Numbered from the stretch's first letter, positions 1 through 12,055 are shown. The stretch is DNA of 53,841 nucleotides from Symbiodinium natans (GCA_905221605.1 CAJNDS010002668.1:1064509-1118349), one strand, 5' to 3'. A program made the numbers and translations. The notes: generated from the letters alone by a model not told the origin.

Positions 1-387
1 CATGGCCACAAAAGGTGGGAGAAGCATTTTGGCTTGCCAGTGGTGGCACATGATCCTGATGAGGCCGGGAGCATATAACATGTCCTGCTTGGGTTTTACA
101 AACGAAGGATCTTTCCGAAGAGAAGCAGGATAGAAGCTCAGGAGTCGATAGTTGGGATGCCCAGGCTCCTAGCACCTTGGGAGGTTCCCCTTAGACTAAC
201 AGTCCCGAATAGGGATTGCAATAGGGCGTTTAATAGGGGGTACGAACCCTAAACCCCAAACCCGGTATTATCATCCCTATGAGGGACTCGTAGTAGAAGG
301 GCCGAAGGGGGAACATCCCAAGTTGCAAGGATAGGTTCTTTTTTTGTTTTTTCGGGACTGCTTGTGGACTGCTCTTCCCAGGATCTT

Positions 388-556
388 GAGGTTTAGGGGT
401 TTAGGGTTTAGCGTTAGGGTTTTGGGTTTAGGGTTTGGGGAAGAACCGTGCTCCTCTCCGGAACTTGCACGAACTCTAAACCCTAAACCCTAAAGCCCCT
501 ACACCCTAAACCCCCTAAACCCTAAACCCTACACCCTAAACCCTAAACCCTACACC
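388..556. repeat. Telomere-like arrays, G-strand then C-strand
   Basis: About 388-440 holds TTTAGGG-type units and about 475-556 holds CCCTAAA-type units with variants (CCCTACA), so the two face each other head to head within 170 bases. Confidence 0.9.
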
Positions 557-705
557 CCAACCCTACTTTGTAACAGCATTTTGCCTTCAAGAGGCCTTTC
601 TGCTCACCAGCAGCGCCCCGCGGTTCGAAGCGCGAGGACAGCTCGGCTTCGGGGCTCAGTCTCCACAAGGATCCAGCTGGGTTCCATGTCCCATAACCCC
701 CTTAC

Positions 706-810
706 AGTTTAGGGTTTAGGGTTTGGGGTTTGGGGTTTGGGGGTTTGGGGTTTGGGGTTTAGGGTTTGGGGTTTAGGTAGGGTTTAGGGTTTAGGGTTTG
801 GGGATTTAAT
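706..810 (+). repeat. Degenerate TTTAGGG/TTTGGGG array
   Basis: Fourteen or so heptamer-like units, alternating TTTAGGG and TTTGGGG. It lies right of a GC-rich segment (611-690) that may be an exon I could not phase. Confidence 0.9.
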
Positions 811-1094
811 TTAAGGGAATATTGGAAATGCGCTTCTATGTTCTAAAGTTCTAAGGGGAGCATCGTTCCCCATGCTTGATGATAGAACCTTTGCGACTGG
901 AGAATGTAGGAATAGGGCTGCTGCTTCATGAAAATTCTCACTCCTTAAAATGGCACCTCCGCCCAAGAAAATGATCCCACATTTCATTTCTGGACCCCCC
1001 CCCCCCCCCCCCCCCCGAAACCCTAACGCGAAACCACAAACCCTAAATCCCAAAAGCCCAAAACCCTCAGCCCCAAACCTCAAATCTTCACCAG

Positions 1095-1585
1095 GACAGC
1101 ATCTTGCCGAAGTTCCCGAGCTTCCGGGACAGGAGGCGGGTGGGGATCGACGGCCCAAGAGCCAGGGTTTAGGGTTTGGGGTTTTGGGGTTTTGGGTTTG
1201 GGGTTTAGGGTTTTGGGTTTGGGGTTTAGGGTTTGGGGGTTTGGGTTTGGGGTCTTGGGTGGTCGGGTGGGGTTGGGGGTCGAGGATTCTGCTCTGTGTG
1301 GGGATGCAGCTGCTTGGGGTCAGGATTCTGAGATTCCGGCAATTTGTTTGGAGGCATGAGCATGGGCATTCCCAAACAAAGAAAGCAAAGACCTAAGCTC
1401 TGGCTGGTTCTTAGTAGGCAATGAGGGAACTAGGGCCCTACATCATCCCTTAAAGGGTATATGTAGGGCCCCTCATTCCCTCATTCCCTCCTAAGGGTCA
1501 GTGTGAAGTTGCGTGGCGATCTTGTGAGGCGGCTGTTGCGTCCGTCCTGCCAGACTTCCGCCAGTTCATGGCCAAGGAGCTGGGG
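1095..1585 (+). CDS. Two candidate exons of an unnamed gene
   Basis: Segment 1095-1152 follows a CACCAG acceptor and encodes DSILPKFPSFRDRRRVGID before a GC donor in phase 1. Segment 1554-1585 follows CCAG, starts with the matching two bases and encodes FRQFMAKELG before GT. The join VGIDDFRQFMAKELG is in phase. The first is bracketed by CCCTAAA-type repeats on the left and TTTAGGG-type on the right. No family recognised. Confidence 0.5.
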
Positions 1586-3389
1586 GTAATATAGGGGGTC
1601 GGAAGAAGTACTACCCTTACTTGGAGGTTGAGGGTACTTATAACCCCAATTATCACTGTACTTATAAGCCCCCCTAAAGTCCCCTAAGTAGGTTATAAGT
1701 AGGTTCATAGGTGTGGTTATAAGTACCCATGAACCTCCAAGTCTGCTCCCTAGATAAGTATACTAGAATTGTGAAGGCCCCTACGTTACAAAACCCACTT
1801 CCCAAGCCAAGCAGCGAGGTAGGCACACTTCACCAAGGATGCGTTCAGTGGCTGTTTGCGCTGCAGTAGCCTCTGAGGACGAACAGCTTCACGTGCTGTG
1901 GGACCAGGCCTGCTCCTCAAGAACACTGTTTTGGAGTGCCTGCGTTCCTTTCAAGACTTGTCATTTAACATGTAGGCGAAGGCAAGGAAGACATAAGGTA
2001 AGAGCTCATACCACCTGGCCCCTTCAAACCCTACATGATCGTACATAAACTGAACTGTAGACCTAGACCCAAAACCCACGATTCGCAAGAGCACCGAGCT
2101 CACGTGCCTCCACTCTGCTCCGAGAGTGGCTTCTGAATTTGTAAGGCCATTGCCAGTCCTCACTTAGGCTGTCCAGGCAGACCCAAGGATCTTCCGAGAC
2201 ATTCCTTCGGAGGCCACGGGCTGCAGGGACGGTGTCTTACAGGGCATTTGGCCTACAGAGTCGAGAAGGTGTGTAGCGCTTCCTGTCAAGAATGCTGAGG
2301 TGTGTTGGTCCTTTGGTGGTCCTTCCAGGGTTTCGGGTTGCAGTCCTAGGGCAGCATGTCCAGATACGTAACATCACTCTCGATCCGCAAGTGTGGAACA
2401 AACTCGCACGGCTTGAGGCCAACACGGTCATGTCTCCTTGGTCCCTGTTTTTGGCAATTCATCGGGTGGTTTCATCTGCTACGTGGCTTCGCACGAACGC
2501 CCGAGGTCCAATAATACTGCCCTGGGGCGAGACTAGGTAGGCCCTTAGGTTCTCTCATTTTTTCCTTAGGCCCAATGTCAGCCCCGACACCTTACATCCC
2601 CAACCTCCCTCACCCCCATAAGCTTCCCTCCAGGATCCCATAGCTGATCAGATCGAGAAGGCGGGTGCTACAAGTAGCATGTGTGCCCGTGGTGCCAGCC
2701 AACAGTGTTCATACGGCAAGGTGCAGGGACAGGCTGGCTTGAAGCAAGTCAAGTCATTACTTGAAGACATGGCATCGTGCTGGTATTAAGGCCCTGTCAG
2801 AGCGGTGCCTGTCCGCAAAATCTAAGGACTACGGGGCCCTGCCCAGTTAACAGGAGACGCAGAGTTAAACTAGAGGTCTAATGACAATGTTTGCTGGGTT
2901 CCTGCAGCATCCACACCCTATCACCGCAGCTCGTGAGGCAAAGCCCGTGAAGAAGTAGAGTCCAAAAAACACCAACACTTGTCGAGACTTACCTAGATCT
3001 CCAACTGGCCCACAGGATAGCTCAAATACCTTTGCTTTTGGGGTTGCAGGTCTTCTTATGGCCCGCATCGTCAGGGCCCAGATACGTCATCAGGCTTCGG
3101 GCCCACAGTAAAGCCCGGATCAAAGCCCAGCCGACAAAGTCCCTGCGTAGACTGAGCCTCAAGACCGAAGTCTCAGGGCACACTATCCTTAACCCTAAGG
3201 ACCCTAAGCTCTAAAACCGATTATGCCTGCTCAGGCAATTCGGGTGTCCGCCGTGCAGCCCAGAACCTGGATGTTGGCAGGCCAATCCCCCAGAGCCTCG
3301 AAAAACCTGGACGCGAATTCATGCATTCATGCATTCATGCAGTGCATTGCATTGCGCTGCATTGCGTTGGAGCACCTTCCTGTACATAC

Positions 3390-3772
3390 ACACGTATGTA
3401 CGTACGTACATTGTGTGTATATATATGTATATACACATAAAATACATCGTAGGTAGTGAGTTTATATACACATAATGTGTGCATACGCATCTTTACATAA
3501 ATACAGGATAAATAAATACATATATAAATAGCTACATACAAAATAATGAATAAATAAGGAAATAAATAAGTAAATATACACATATATATACATATATGTA
3601 TTTATTTATTTATTTGTTTATTTATCTACTTCTGTGTTTGTTCATATTTTGTTGTTGCAGTGTCTATATATGCATATATATATATGTATATATATATATA
3701 CACACATACATATACATATATACATACATACATACATACATACATACATACATACATACATACATACATACA

Positions 3773-3803
<31 letters not shown>

Positions 3804-3890
3804 GTGCATGTACTTTTGTATTCATGTATATATATATATATATATATGCATATGTGCATGTGCGTATGTACACGTATTCACATGTGTATG
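3390..3890. repeat. AT-rich compound microsatellite with CATA repeat
   Basis: TA, TTTA and about twenty CATA units (3720-3800). Open frames in all directions are low complexity. The stretch 1600-3300 before it shows no gene I can support. Confidence 0.92.
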
Positions 3891-4117
3891 CATGTTTTGT
3901 ATGCATGTTTCGCATGTTCGGCATGTTCATCTATCATTGCTTGCGCATTGTTACAGGCTATAAGTTGTATCTGTGTTGTCAGCTGGCATACGGGCCTCGT
4001 AGTAGAGCTCCTGGGTGGAACCGCAAGCCCACTACATGAAACCAGCCGTGGACAAAAGGGCCCAATGGGCCTCCCAGTGACCCTTCAGCCATAAGCCCGA
4101 ACTTGCCCCGGACCCAG

Positions 4118-4584
4118 GCGTTTTCCTGTCGGGCATGGCCGAGGGCCTCCTTGGAAAGTCCAGCCTGACTGCAGAGCAGGCTTGATCCAGAGAGTTCGTA
4201 CGTTTTTGTAGGGCTTTTTCGCGCAGTCCAGTTCAGGGTTTGAGGTTCAGGCTTTGGGGCTTAGGGTTTAGGGTTTCCACTGCTTGCACCTTTCGCGCAG
4301 GCTTGCATGCTTGCATATGCTTGTTCTTTTCTGCTCTTCTCCAGTAGGCGTGTCAGAGGCAATTTCTTTGTGTGGGTTGCCTCCCCTGGCCATGGCCCCG
4401 TCTGTTCCCAGCATGGAACCATGTTTATTCATCCCGAAACCCTGGAACACCGTAAACCAATAAGCCTGCAAGCGTCAGACCCTAAAACCTGATCTACCGA
4501 GTTGCGGAGTGCTCTTAAGGGCTTGATCTTCCTGATGTACCTGGAGGCTGCTCGACGTGCTCGGCTCTTTGCGATTGCCTCGAA
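4118..4584 (+). CDS. Two candidate exons of an unnamed gene
   Basis: Segment 4118-4179 (VFLSGMAEGLLGKSSLTAEQ) lies between a CCCAG acceptor and a GC donor, ending in phase 0. Segment 4520-4584 (GLIFLMYLEAARRARLFAIA) starts in phase 0 after AAG and reaches a possible GC donor. Degenerate TTTAGGG repeats follow both. The style is helical and alanine/leucine-rich. Function unknown. Confidence 0.5.
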
Positions 4585-4797
4585 GCTCACGGTCGCTGGG
4601 CATCGGATGGTCAGGTTAAGGGTGAGAGTTGAGTTTAGGGTTTCGAGTTGCTTGGTGCTTAGGGTTTGGGAATAGGGTTGATTAGCATGCGCAGTGTGCT
4701 TCTTCTCATGTTCTGCAAAGCCCATGGTCCGCTGTCCTCACCTCACAAACCATAACACCTCACAAGCCCTGGGTGCTTTACCGAGGACTTCTCTTGA

Positions 4798-4950
4798 CCC
4801 GAACCCTAAACCCTAAACCCTAAACCCCAAACCCCAAACCCTACACCCCGGGGCCCAAGCTCCTACAAGCTTAGGGTTTAGGGATATTTAGGGTTCAGGG
4901 CTTAGGGTTTAGGGCTATCTAGGGTTTAGGGCTTTTTCGGGTTTGGGTTT
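4798..4950. repeat. CCCTAAA array followed by TTTAGGG array
   Basis: CCCTAAA units at 4798-4848 face TTTAGGG units at 4870-4950. The order is C-strand then G-strand, with only a few bases of GC-rich sequence between. Confidence 0.9.
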
Positions 4951-5353
4951 CAAAAGGATTTTTTGGGGAAGGCGCCCGACTTTAAGGTCACAAGCTCTCC
5001 GGACCTCAAGTCGTCAACCCTGCAAGTCTGAAGTAATCCATAGCCTGACTTTGCACGCATCTAGGTGTTGAGACCCTAAACCTAAACCCTAAACCCTAAA
5101 CTCTAAACCCTAAACCCCTCGGGATGCCAATCAAAAAAAAACTTTTTTCCAATCAAAAAAACTTTATTCCAATCAAAAAAAAACTTTTTTCCAATCAAAA
5201 AACAACTTTCCTTTTCAGATAGGAGGACAAGAGGGAAGGGAGGAGGAAGGGAGGGACGGAAGGCAGGAAGGAAGGAAGGAAGGAGGGAGGGCAAGAAGGA
5301 AGGAAGGAAGGAAGGAAGGGGGGAAGGAAGGAAGGAAGGAAGCAAGGAAGCAA

Positions 5354-5703
5354 TCTGAGGCCCCTTAACTAACTTAAAGTTGCGAAGTTTCTTGAAGCTC
5401 CTAAACTTCATTGAAGTCTCTAGGCGTTTTGAGGCCCCTAAACGTCCTGGAAGTCTCTAAAATCACGTAAAGGCTCTAAGTTCCCTGAGGCCCCTAGTCT
5501 CTAAGCGTTTTGAGGCCCCTAAACTCCCTTAAAGTCTCGAAGTGTTTTGACGCCCCTGAACCCTCTTAAAGTTTCTCAGTTTCTTGAGGCCCCTAAACTC
5601 CCTTAACATCTCTGAGCAATTTGAGGCCCCTAAACTCACCTAAAGTTTCTAAGTTTCTCGAGGCCCCTAAACTCCCGTAAAGTTTCCAAGCGTTTTGAGG
5701 GGA
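5354..5703. repeat. Tandem repeat of about 37 bases
   Basis: Nine or ten diverged units, each with GAGGCCCCTAAACTCCC near its start and AAAGTCTCTAAG in its second half. No open frame runs through it. Confidence 0.82.
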
Positions 5704-5996
5704 GGGCCTATTTTGGGGGTCTTTTGTTTGTCGATTTTCTTGGTTTTCCTAAGAAAACCACCATTCCCTCTATATTTTTTAAAGGATTTGATGCATTTTC
5801 GTGGTTTTCGTACGAAAAGCCGTAATTCCCTCTGTTTTTTCATAGGAAAGCGTTATTTCTTGTAGGTTTTAGAAGGAAAGAAGGAAAGAAAGACAGGAAG
5901 AAAGGAAGGAAGGAAGGAAGAAGGACCAAAGGAAGGAAGGCAGGAAGGAAGGAAGGAGGGAAGGAAGGAAAGAAGGAAGGAAGGAAGGAAGGAAGG

Positions 5997-6151
5997 CCCT
6001 AAACCCTAAACCCTCAACCCTCAACCCTGAACCCTGAACCCTGAACCCTGAACCCTGAACCCTAAACCCTAAACCCTAAACCCTAAACCCTAAACCCTAA
6101 ACCCTAAACCCTAAACCCTAAACCCTAAACCCTAAACCCTAAACCCTAACC
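5997..6151 (-). repeat. CCCTAAA array
   Basis: About 21 heptamers, first CCCTCAA and CCCTGAA variants and then uniform CCCTAAA. It begins at the end of an AAGG stretch. Confidence 0.95.
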
Positions 6152-6645
6152 AAGCGTGCTTCAAAGCCCAAGAAACTAGTTGAAAAAAAACATTGTGTTT
6201 GCAAGTGGGGGGGGGGGGCTGCGCCCCCCCAAACCCCCCCGCCTTTTTTTTTGAGCCGTGCAGAGCGTGACCCCCCCACGCTTCTTTTAAGCCGCACCAA
6301 GCGTGCTTCAAAGCCCAAGAAACTAGTTGAAAAACATCGTGTGAGCATTGTGTTTGCAAATGGGGGGGGGGCTGCGCCCCCCCCAACCCCCCGCTTTTTT
6401 TAAGCCGTGCAGAGCGTGCTTCAAAGCCCAAGAAACTTGTTGACGCCCATCATGTTGCAATGGGGGGCGGGGGAGGCTGCGCCCCCCCCCAACCCCCCCC
6501 CGCTTTTTTAAGCCGTAACAAGCGTGCTTCAAAGCCCAAGAAACTAGTTGAAAAACATCGTGTGAGCATTGTGTTTGCAAATGGGGGGGGGCTGCGCCCC
6601 CCCCAACCCCCCCGCTTTTTTTAAGCCGTGCAGAAAGGAGTGTCT
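6152..6645. repeat. Tandem repeat with G-run/C-run hairpins
   Basis: Units begin at 6152, 6299, 6412 and 6520, each with GCGTGCTTCAAAGCCCAAGA. Each carries a run of 8-11 G, then CTGCG, then a run of C, which is a near-perfect palindrome, then T-run and GCCGT. Open frames on the minus strand here are an effect of the periodicity. Confidence 0.88.
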
Positions 6646-6922
6646 GTTTTGCCGCCCAAGACATATACACATATATATATATACACACATGCACACTAAA
6701 CTATACATATCTTTGCGTCGAATGCGGTAAGTTTTTGTTGATGGAGAGAAAGTTTCTTTTGATGGGTCGGGTATCGTCCAAGAGACTCAAAACCTCTTGT
6801 AAACTACCAAGGAAAGTTTATTTTTGATTGGGAATAAGTTTTTTTGATTTCCGGAAAGTTTTTTTCGATTGTTAAAAAAAATTTGATTGGAAAAAAGTTT
6901 TTTTTGATGGGTTTTCCCCTCC

Positions 6923-7086
6923 CTAAACCCTAAACCGTAAACCCTAAACCCTAAACCCTAAACCCTAAAGCCTAAACCCTAAACCCTAAACCCTAAACCC
7001 TAAACCCTAAACCCTAAACCCTAAACCCTAAACCCTAAACCCTAAACCCTAACCCTAAACCCTAAACCCTAAGCGGCCCTAAACCC
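6923..7086 (-). repeat. CCCTAAA array
   Basis: About 22 units with few variants; ends just before the candidate exon at 7100. Confidence 0.95.
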
Positions 7087-7099
7087 TAAACCACCTCAG

Positions 7100-7139
7100 G
7101 CCAAAGCAGGGCGTCGGCGGGACGCCCGGAGCCCAAGGA
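7100..7139 (+). CDS. Candidate exon, arginine-rich
   Basis: A GC-rich segment begins right after a long CCCTAAA array and a CTCAG acceptor and is followed by a TTTAGGG array at 7186. One frame reads AKAGRRRDARSPR. The placement is exon-like, but frame and product are uncertain. Confidence 0.3.
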
Positions 7140-7185
7140 CTGTCTAGGTTGTTGGCCGAACCATCCTCTCCTGAAGAGTTATAGG

Positions 7186-7265
7186 GGTGAGGGTTTGGGG
7201 TTGAGGGTTAGGGTTTAGGGTTTTGGGTTTAGGGTTGAGGGTTTAGGGTTTGGGGTTTAGGGCTT
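7186..7265 (+). repeat. TTTAGGG array
   Basis: About ten degenerate units, including GGGTTGA and TTTGGGG variants, to the right of the candidate exon at 7100. Confidence 0.9.
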
Positions 7266-7834
7266 AGGAACTCTGTTGTTTTTTGTTCATTTAACACCCA
7301 TTGGAATAGTGAAAGCTGTTAGTCTAGCTGGGTTTCCAAGGGGGAAGCAGAGCTAAGCTATGGGCCGAGAGTTTTTTATCAACAAGGCCTCCTACTATAA
7401 TCCTACCTAAATTCAAAACACCCGCTCTGAATCGGGGGTTGACTTACTAAGTTACCAAGTCGCAGCCCAATGTATATCCCAAGCTATACGGCCATGGTTG
7501 ACGGTTGGATGTTGGATGTTGTGGGCAGTAGATTGCGTTGAAGGACGTCGGGCTTTCAGGCCTTTTAGGGTTTAGCAGGTTCAGGGTTTAGAGGATCCAA
7601 GTTTCCAGGCAGCTGCAACGTCTCGTGTTGTTGTCTGCTTGCTGTCATGCCACCCCAGTGGCGGCCAAGAGCAGATTTGCTTGTGCGAAGTGCGCCCACT
7701 TCAGTCTGACTTAAACCGGGTGAGCGGTCTGACTTAAGCCCCGTGAACCTTATGAGCCCTAAACCCGCAACTCTGAAACCCTATGCCTTGAATACCAAGC
7801 CCTAACTGCTAAAAACACTCCCGCAGCATCCAAG

Positions 7835-7887
7835 GCCCACGCACGTGAGCTGGACCAACTGGAAAGCGAAGAAGGCAACTCGCTTCA
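7835..7887 (+). CDS. Candidate exon, acidic helix
   Basis: After CCAAG the frame reads AHARELDQLESEEGNSLQ and approaches a possible GC donor near 7888. Degenerate CCCTAAA units precede it (about 7755-7810). Coding-like composition, protein unknown. Confidence 0.45.
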
Positions 7888-8022
7888 GCATCCCGCAAAC
7901 CTATCAGTCTTACCCAGAATCCCTTTGGGCTCAGGGCAAATTTGAGGAGGTGGAGGTTGCTCAAATTGAGTTAAAGTCCTACCAGCTCCATAGGAGAGCC
8001 CCATCATAAGGTACTTGAAAGC

Positions 8023-8070
8023 TCCTAAACCCTAAACCCTAAACCCTAAACCCTAAACCCTAAACCTTAA
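8023..8070 (-). repeat. CCCTAAA array
   Basis: Six units in otherwise unremarkable sequence. Confidence 0.92.
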
Positions 8071-8505
8071 ACTCCAAACACTGAGACCCAAAGGGCAACC
8101 TTGCTCATCCAGAGCCTGTGTAGATGTTGTTGGTTTTATAGCTCCTGTTCAAGAATAACTCATACGTATCTATATAGGATATACGCACAAGTATACGTAC
8201 AGCTTGTTGTTTCGGTTTTCCTTCATTCGCTAGCGATGTTTTCATGACTCAGTCCGCTTGGGGCCGAGGCTGCCGCAAGTTAGGTGTTCGGATGTTCTAG
8301 CTGTGAGAGCTGGGGCGCATGTGGCACTCAAAAGGGGCCACGCTTTAAAACGCGCACTTCCTGAAGAACCTTCCAGGCCCTTCTAAGCCCCAGACGAACA
8401 TAGACACACGGGCAAGATGATCCTAAACACAAGCTCAACGAAGGCAATACAAGTACGCTCTTTGCTCGAACACATGACACCGTGCTGGACAACTGCTGAG
8501 GTCAG

Positions 8506-8551
8506 CATGCGCTCGAGGTCGAGATGATCTCGCCGCTCTCGAAAGTGCCCG
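8506..8551 (+). CDS. Candidate exon
   Basis: After GGTCAG the frame reads HALEVEMISPLSKVP up to a possible GC donor, and a TTTAGGG array starts at about 8594. No CCCTAAA array lies immediately upstream. Not recognised. Confidence 0.42.
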
Positions 8552-8593
8552 GCGCTCGGCGGTTTGTTTTCAGCTCAGACCTTGCAGGGCTGC

Positions 8594-8650
8594 AGTTTAG
8601 GGTTTAGGGTTTAGGGCTTATAGGGTTTAGGGTTTAGGGTTTAGGGTTTC
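8594..8650 (+). repeat. TTTAGGG array
   Basis: Seven units with one TTATAGGG variant, right of the candidate exon at 8506. Confidence 0.92.
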
Positions 8651-9099
8651 GGGCCGTCTGATACAGACATTCATATGGGCCATGCGCTTCCGACTGTGCT
8701 GCTGAAGAATGGCAAATCTTCGAGCTGTGTACCTAAGCCCCCGAATCTCAAGCCCCCCGGAAGAAGCCCCCGCAACTAGCTATGCCTTAAAGAGCCCTGC
8801 GTCTCTTGTGACAAGAGACCACGTTGGAGAGGACTTCTTGGGATGACGGTTGCTTAGGGTTTTCCGAGTAGATTTTTAGCGCAGGCTCCGGCCCTACTAA
8901 GAGCACCTACTTCGCTGACAGGAGACCATTTGACTGAGCATGGGCTTTGTTCATTGTGGTCTCTACCGTGAACAAATTACCGAATTCGTATCACCGTTAC
9001 TCTTGCGCTCACGCTTGCGTACTGCTACTATCACTGGGAATATGACAATGATCATTAGTCTCGTCATTGCTTTCCTCATGCCAATGGAAGTGCCGTTTC

Positions 9100-9430
9100 C
9101 ATTGCCAGGACCATTGCCATTACTTGCCGTTGCCGGTTCCATTACCATTGCCATTACCATCACCATGACCATTGCTTACATTCCCGCTATTCCTCTTATT
9201 CTTGCCATTCCTCTTCCTTGTGCTTCTATGACGAATACTACTACGACGACGACTGCTACTGCTGCTACAGCTACAACTACAACTACAATTACAACTACAA
9301 CTACACCTCCTACTACTACTACTACCACCACTACCACTACGACTACCACTACCACTACCACTACCACTACCACTACCACTACCACTACCACTACTACCAT
9401 TTCTACCATTACCATCACTACTACTTGCAA
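9100..9430. repeat. Compound trinucleotide repeat (ATT/ACC, then ACT/ACC)
   Basis: ATTGCC/ATTACC triplets pass into ACTACT, ACTACC and CAACTA triplets. In one + frame this gives a long threonine run inside an open frame at 8940-9530. I see no flanking exon signals, so I treat it as a satellite. Sequence from 9430 to 10500 shows no gene I can support. Confidence 0.85.
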
Positions 9431-10927
9431 ATCTGAAGTACCAGATACTGATTACTATACACTAGCTATTCTTCCGCAACTACGTGTTGCGAGGACTACA
9501 CTGCGCTCATTACTCATTCCTAATTGCTAGTTTATAGGTACGAAATATGAACGACTAATGACTAGCGACTAATTACTACTGACAGATTTTCTACTTGCGA
9601 ATTTCGAGTTACTCATTCCTAGTTTCACATTACAAGATACTCATCACTGGCTATTACTTTAGAATCGCTGATCTCCATGTTCAGTATGGTGCAGTTCCAG
9701 CCGCAACTGGAAACTCCAACTTCCCAATGCCCACCCCAGGTCCTTCAAGAACTTCACGGTTGATCTCAGCGAGCAACCGGCATCCCCCACATCTGCCGCC
9801 AAGGAGGCCGCGGGGGGAAAAAAGCCAGCTACACTTGCCACTTCGAACATCCCCACCTGTCACTGCCAGGATTTAGAGTTGCAGTGTTGGGAACGGAGAG
9901 CTTTGCTGCTGTTTCCCATGCTAAGAGTTTCTGGTCCGATGGAGCAGTTTGGAGCAGTTTGGGTAAGGTTTCGGTCAGCACGTCTGGATTGTCCATTTCA
10001 TGTGGTGGAAGAATGTGTGCAGGTGTTCTGGATGCATGTGCTTAGTACCATCCCAATGCATACGTGTATTCTGTATGCTTGTAAAGTGACACATGTCGGA
10101 AAAGAATACGGAACCAAACAGCCAATAACCTTAGCAACCGCCACTCCCACAGCATGCAACGTTTGCGTGTTAAGTTTGGATGTTGTTTCAAGGAAGCCGG
10201 GTTTATGGTAGGTTCGGGAGGGGCTTGTCGCAGTTCCGACTTTTGTGCCAGAAAGAGCAACAGGCTCTGACTGGTGACGGGATGGGTAGGGTTAATGGCT
10301 CAATCTTTGAGATGTTCCAGTTTTTGGGGCTTTAGTGCTTCTTTTTAATTGTAAGAAGAGCTCCTGAACTTCCGCATAACTTATGCCTTAAAATTGAGCA
10401 AGCTGCTGGCCGATCGGAACCCACCAACCGTGAAGCCTTTGATCAGGCAATCCCTCATCGTTTCGAGCCAGCTATGTAGCCATTGAGATGGGGCTTGTGC
10501 AGCCCCTAAACCCTAAACCCTAAACCCCGTTGCAAGGGCCAACCCTCCCCTACTACAGACCGCTGGGATTTGACTTGTGCAGCCAAAGCGTCTGCTTACT
10601 GAGCCGGAGCCTCCCTCGCCTGCCTCTTAATTACAAGGCAACATTTGGTTTAGGGTTTAGGGTTTAGGGGAATAAGCAAGGTGGACCAGGAATGTCACTG
10701 CGCAAGGAGGGCACATCCATGCAGCCTGGAGAAGCCGAACAGCAACTGCGTGCATTTTTTAACAGTCCCTGGCAAACTTGCCACTCATATGTACTAGAAC
10801 CTATGCCATATGCCCAAGTCTTTCTCGCTCCCACACAGCCTGAAATTAAAAGACCTTCTTCAACCCTTGCACTTTACAGGCGAAGCTGCGATGCCTCCAA
10901 TGAACTTCCAAACCCTCTAAACCTGAT

Positions 10928-11000
10928 CCCTAAACCTAAACCCTAAACCCCAAACCCCAAACCCCAAACCCCAAACCCTAAACCCTAAACCCTAAACCCC
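10928..11000 (-). repeat. CCCTAAA/CCCCAAA array
   Basis: About ten units directly upstream of the exon at 11037. Confidence 0.92.
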
Positions 11001-11036
11001 CTGCCCCTGCCAAGCCTCTCCCACCCCCTAAAACAG

Positions 11037-12020
11037 ATTCTCCGCAACGCGCTGGCGAAAACACCTATCGACCTGGAGGCGGGGGCATCGCTTAAGGCTT
11101 CAAGGGTTGAAAGGATTTAATTAAGGGATTTAAGGGGTTAAGGGGCTCGAGGATGTATCGCCCTGTTTAAGACTTAGGGTTTGGGGTTAGTTTTCTTCCA
11201 TATGTGCACGTTGGGCTCACGGGCTTGAGGTTTTTTTAGGGCACACATCATTGAATCATGCATGTGGAGGCCATGTCTTGGCGGCCAGTTGGCATTCACG
11301 GTGTCACAGCCTCGTTTGAGCAAAACCCCTAAACCCCTGAACCCCTAAACCCCTGAACCCCTGAACCCCTAAACCCCTAAACCCTAAACCCTAAGCCCTA
11401 AACCCTGAACGTGTACGCAGTTCTATCCCTTCTTGAGCTGTAGCCTCAAGCCCTCGAGCACACATCCCAGGCCAGAAGCCCCCCAATACTAACTAGGAAC
11501 CGGAGTAGGCCCTTATTCTCTTTTGTTAGGGTTTAGGTTCCCTTCTAAGCCCCTGTAGAGCAACAAGGGTACCCGTTTATTCCTAGCCTACTCTAGGGCC
11601 TAAACCCTAACCCCTAGGCCCTAGTTTCAGATGCCGAATGCCTGGCAGGAGCTGTCCATGGCGCTGGAGCACGCGCGCAGGGCAGATGTGGACTCACTGT
11701 TGCTCCAGCGGGGAGAGGCGCACCCGGAGCGGAGGGGATTGAGGGTGCTGGGTTTGGGGTTTGGGGTTTAGGGTTTAGGGTTTAGGGTTCAGGGCAGGAG
11801 GTTGAGGCTTCAAGTTTCGCTCGTCCTGTCCGAAACCGCCGTCGGCTGTCTGGGTTGTTGGCCCTTTTCGGGTGCCAAATACTGTACCCGGGGCCACTTC
11901 GGAACTCTAATCTCTCTCCCTCTCTCCCTCTCTCCCTCTCTCCCTCTCTCCCTCTCTCCCTCTCTCCCTCTCTCCCTCTCTCCCTCTCTCCCTCTCTCTC
12001 TCTCTCTATATATACATGTG

Positions 12021-12055
<35 letters not shown>

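Larger units (their letters stand above)
5073..7090. repeat. Composite repeat block
   Basis: Nearly pure repeats. In order: CCCTAAA array 5073-5117; A-run/T-run units of about 20 bases 5127-5207; GGAA-rich stretch 5215-5350; a unit of about 37 bases repeated 9-10 times 5354-5703 (each starting near GAGGCCCCTAAACTCCC); AAGG repeats 5868-5995; CCCTAAA array 5997-6151; a hairpin-bearing tandem repeat 6152-6645; A/T units in the opposite direction 6819-6916; CCCTAAA array 6923-7086. No gene is visible. The mixture resembles subtelomeric DNA, although non-repeat sequence lies on both sides. Confidence 0.85.

Noticed and set aside
5999-6150. CRISPR array or other spaced repeat
   Set aside because: Direct head-to-tail heptamers with no spacers.
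6132-6694. Minus-strand frames of similar sequence (a possible small protein family)
   Set aside because: Repeated because of the tandem hairpin repeat; proline/glycine runs come from the C and G runs.
8940-9530. Threonine-rich protein gene
   Set aside because: Open frame produced mainly by a trinucleotide satellite; no splice or composition support.
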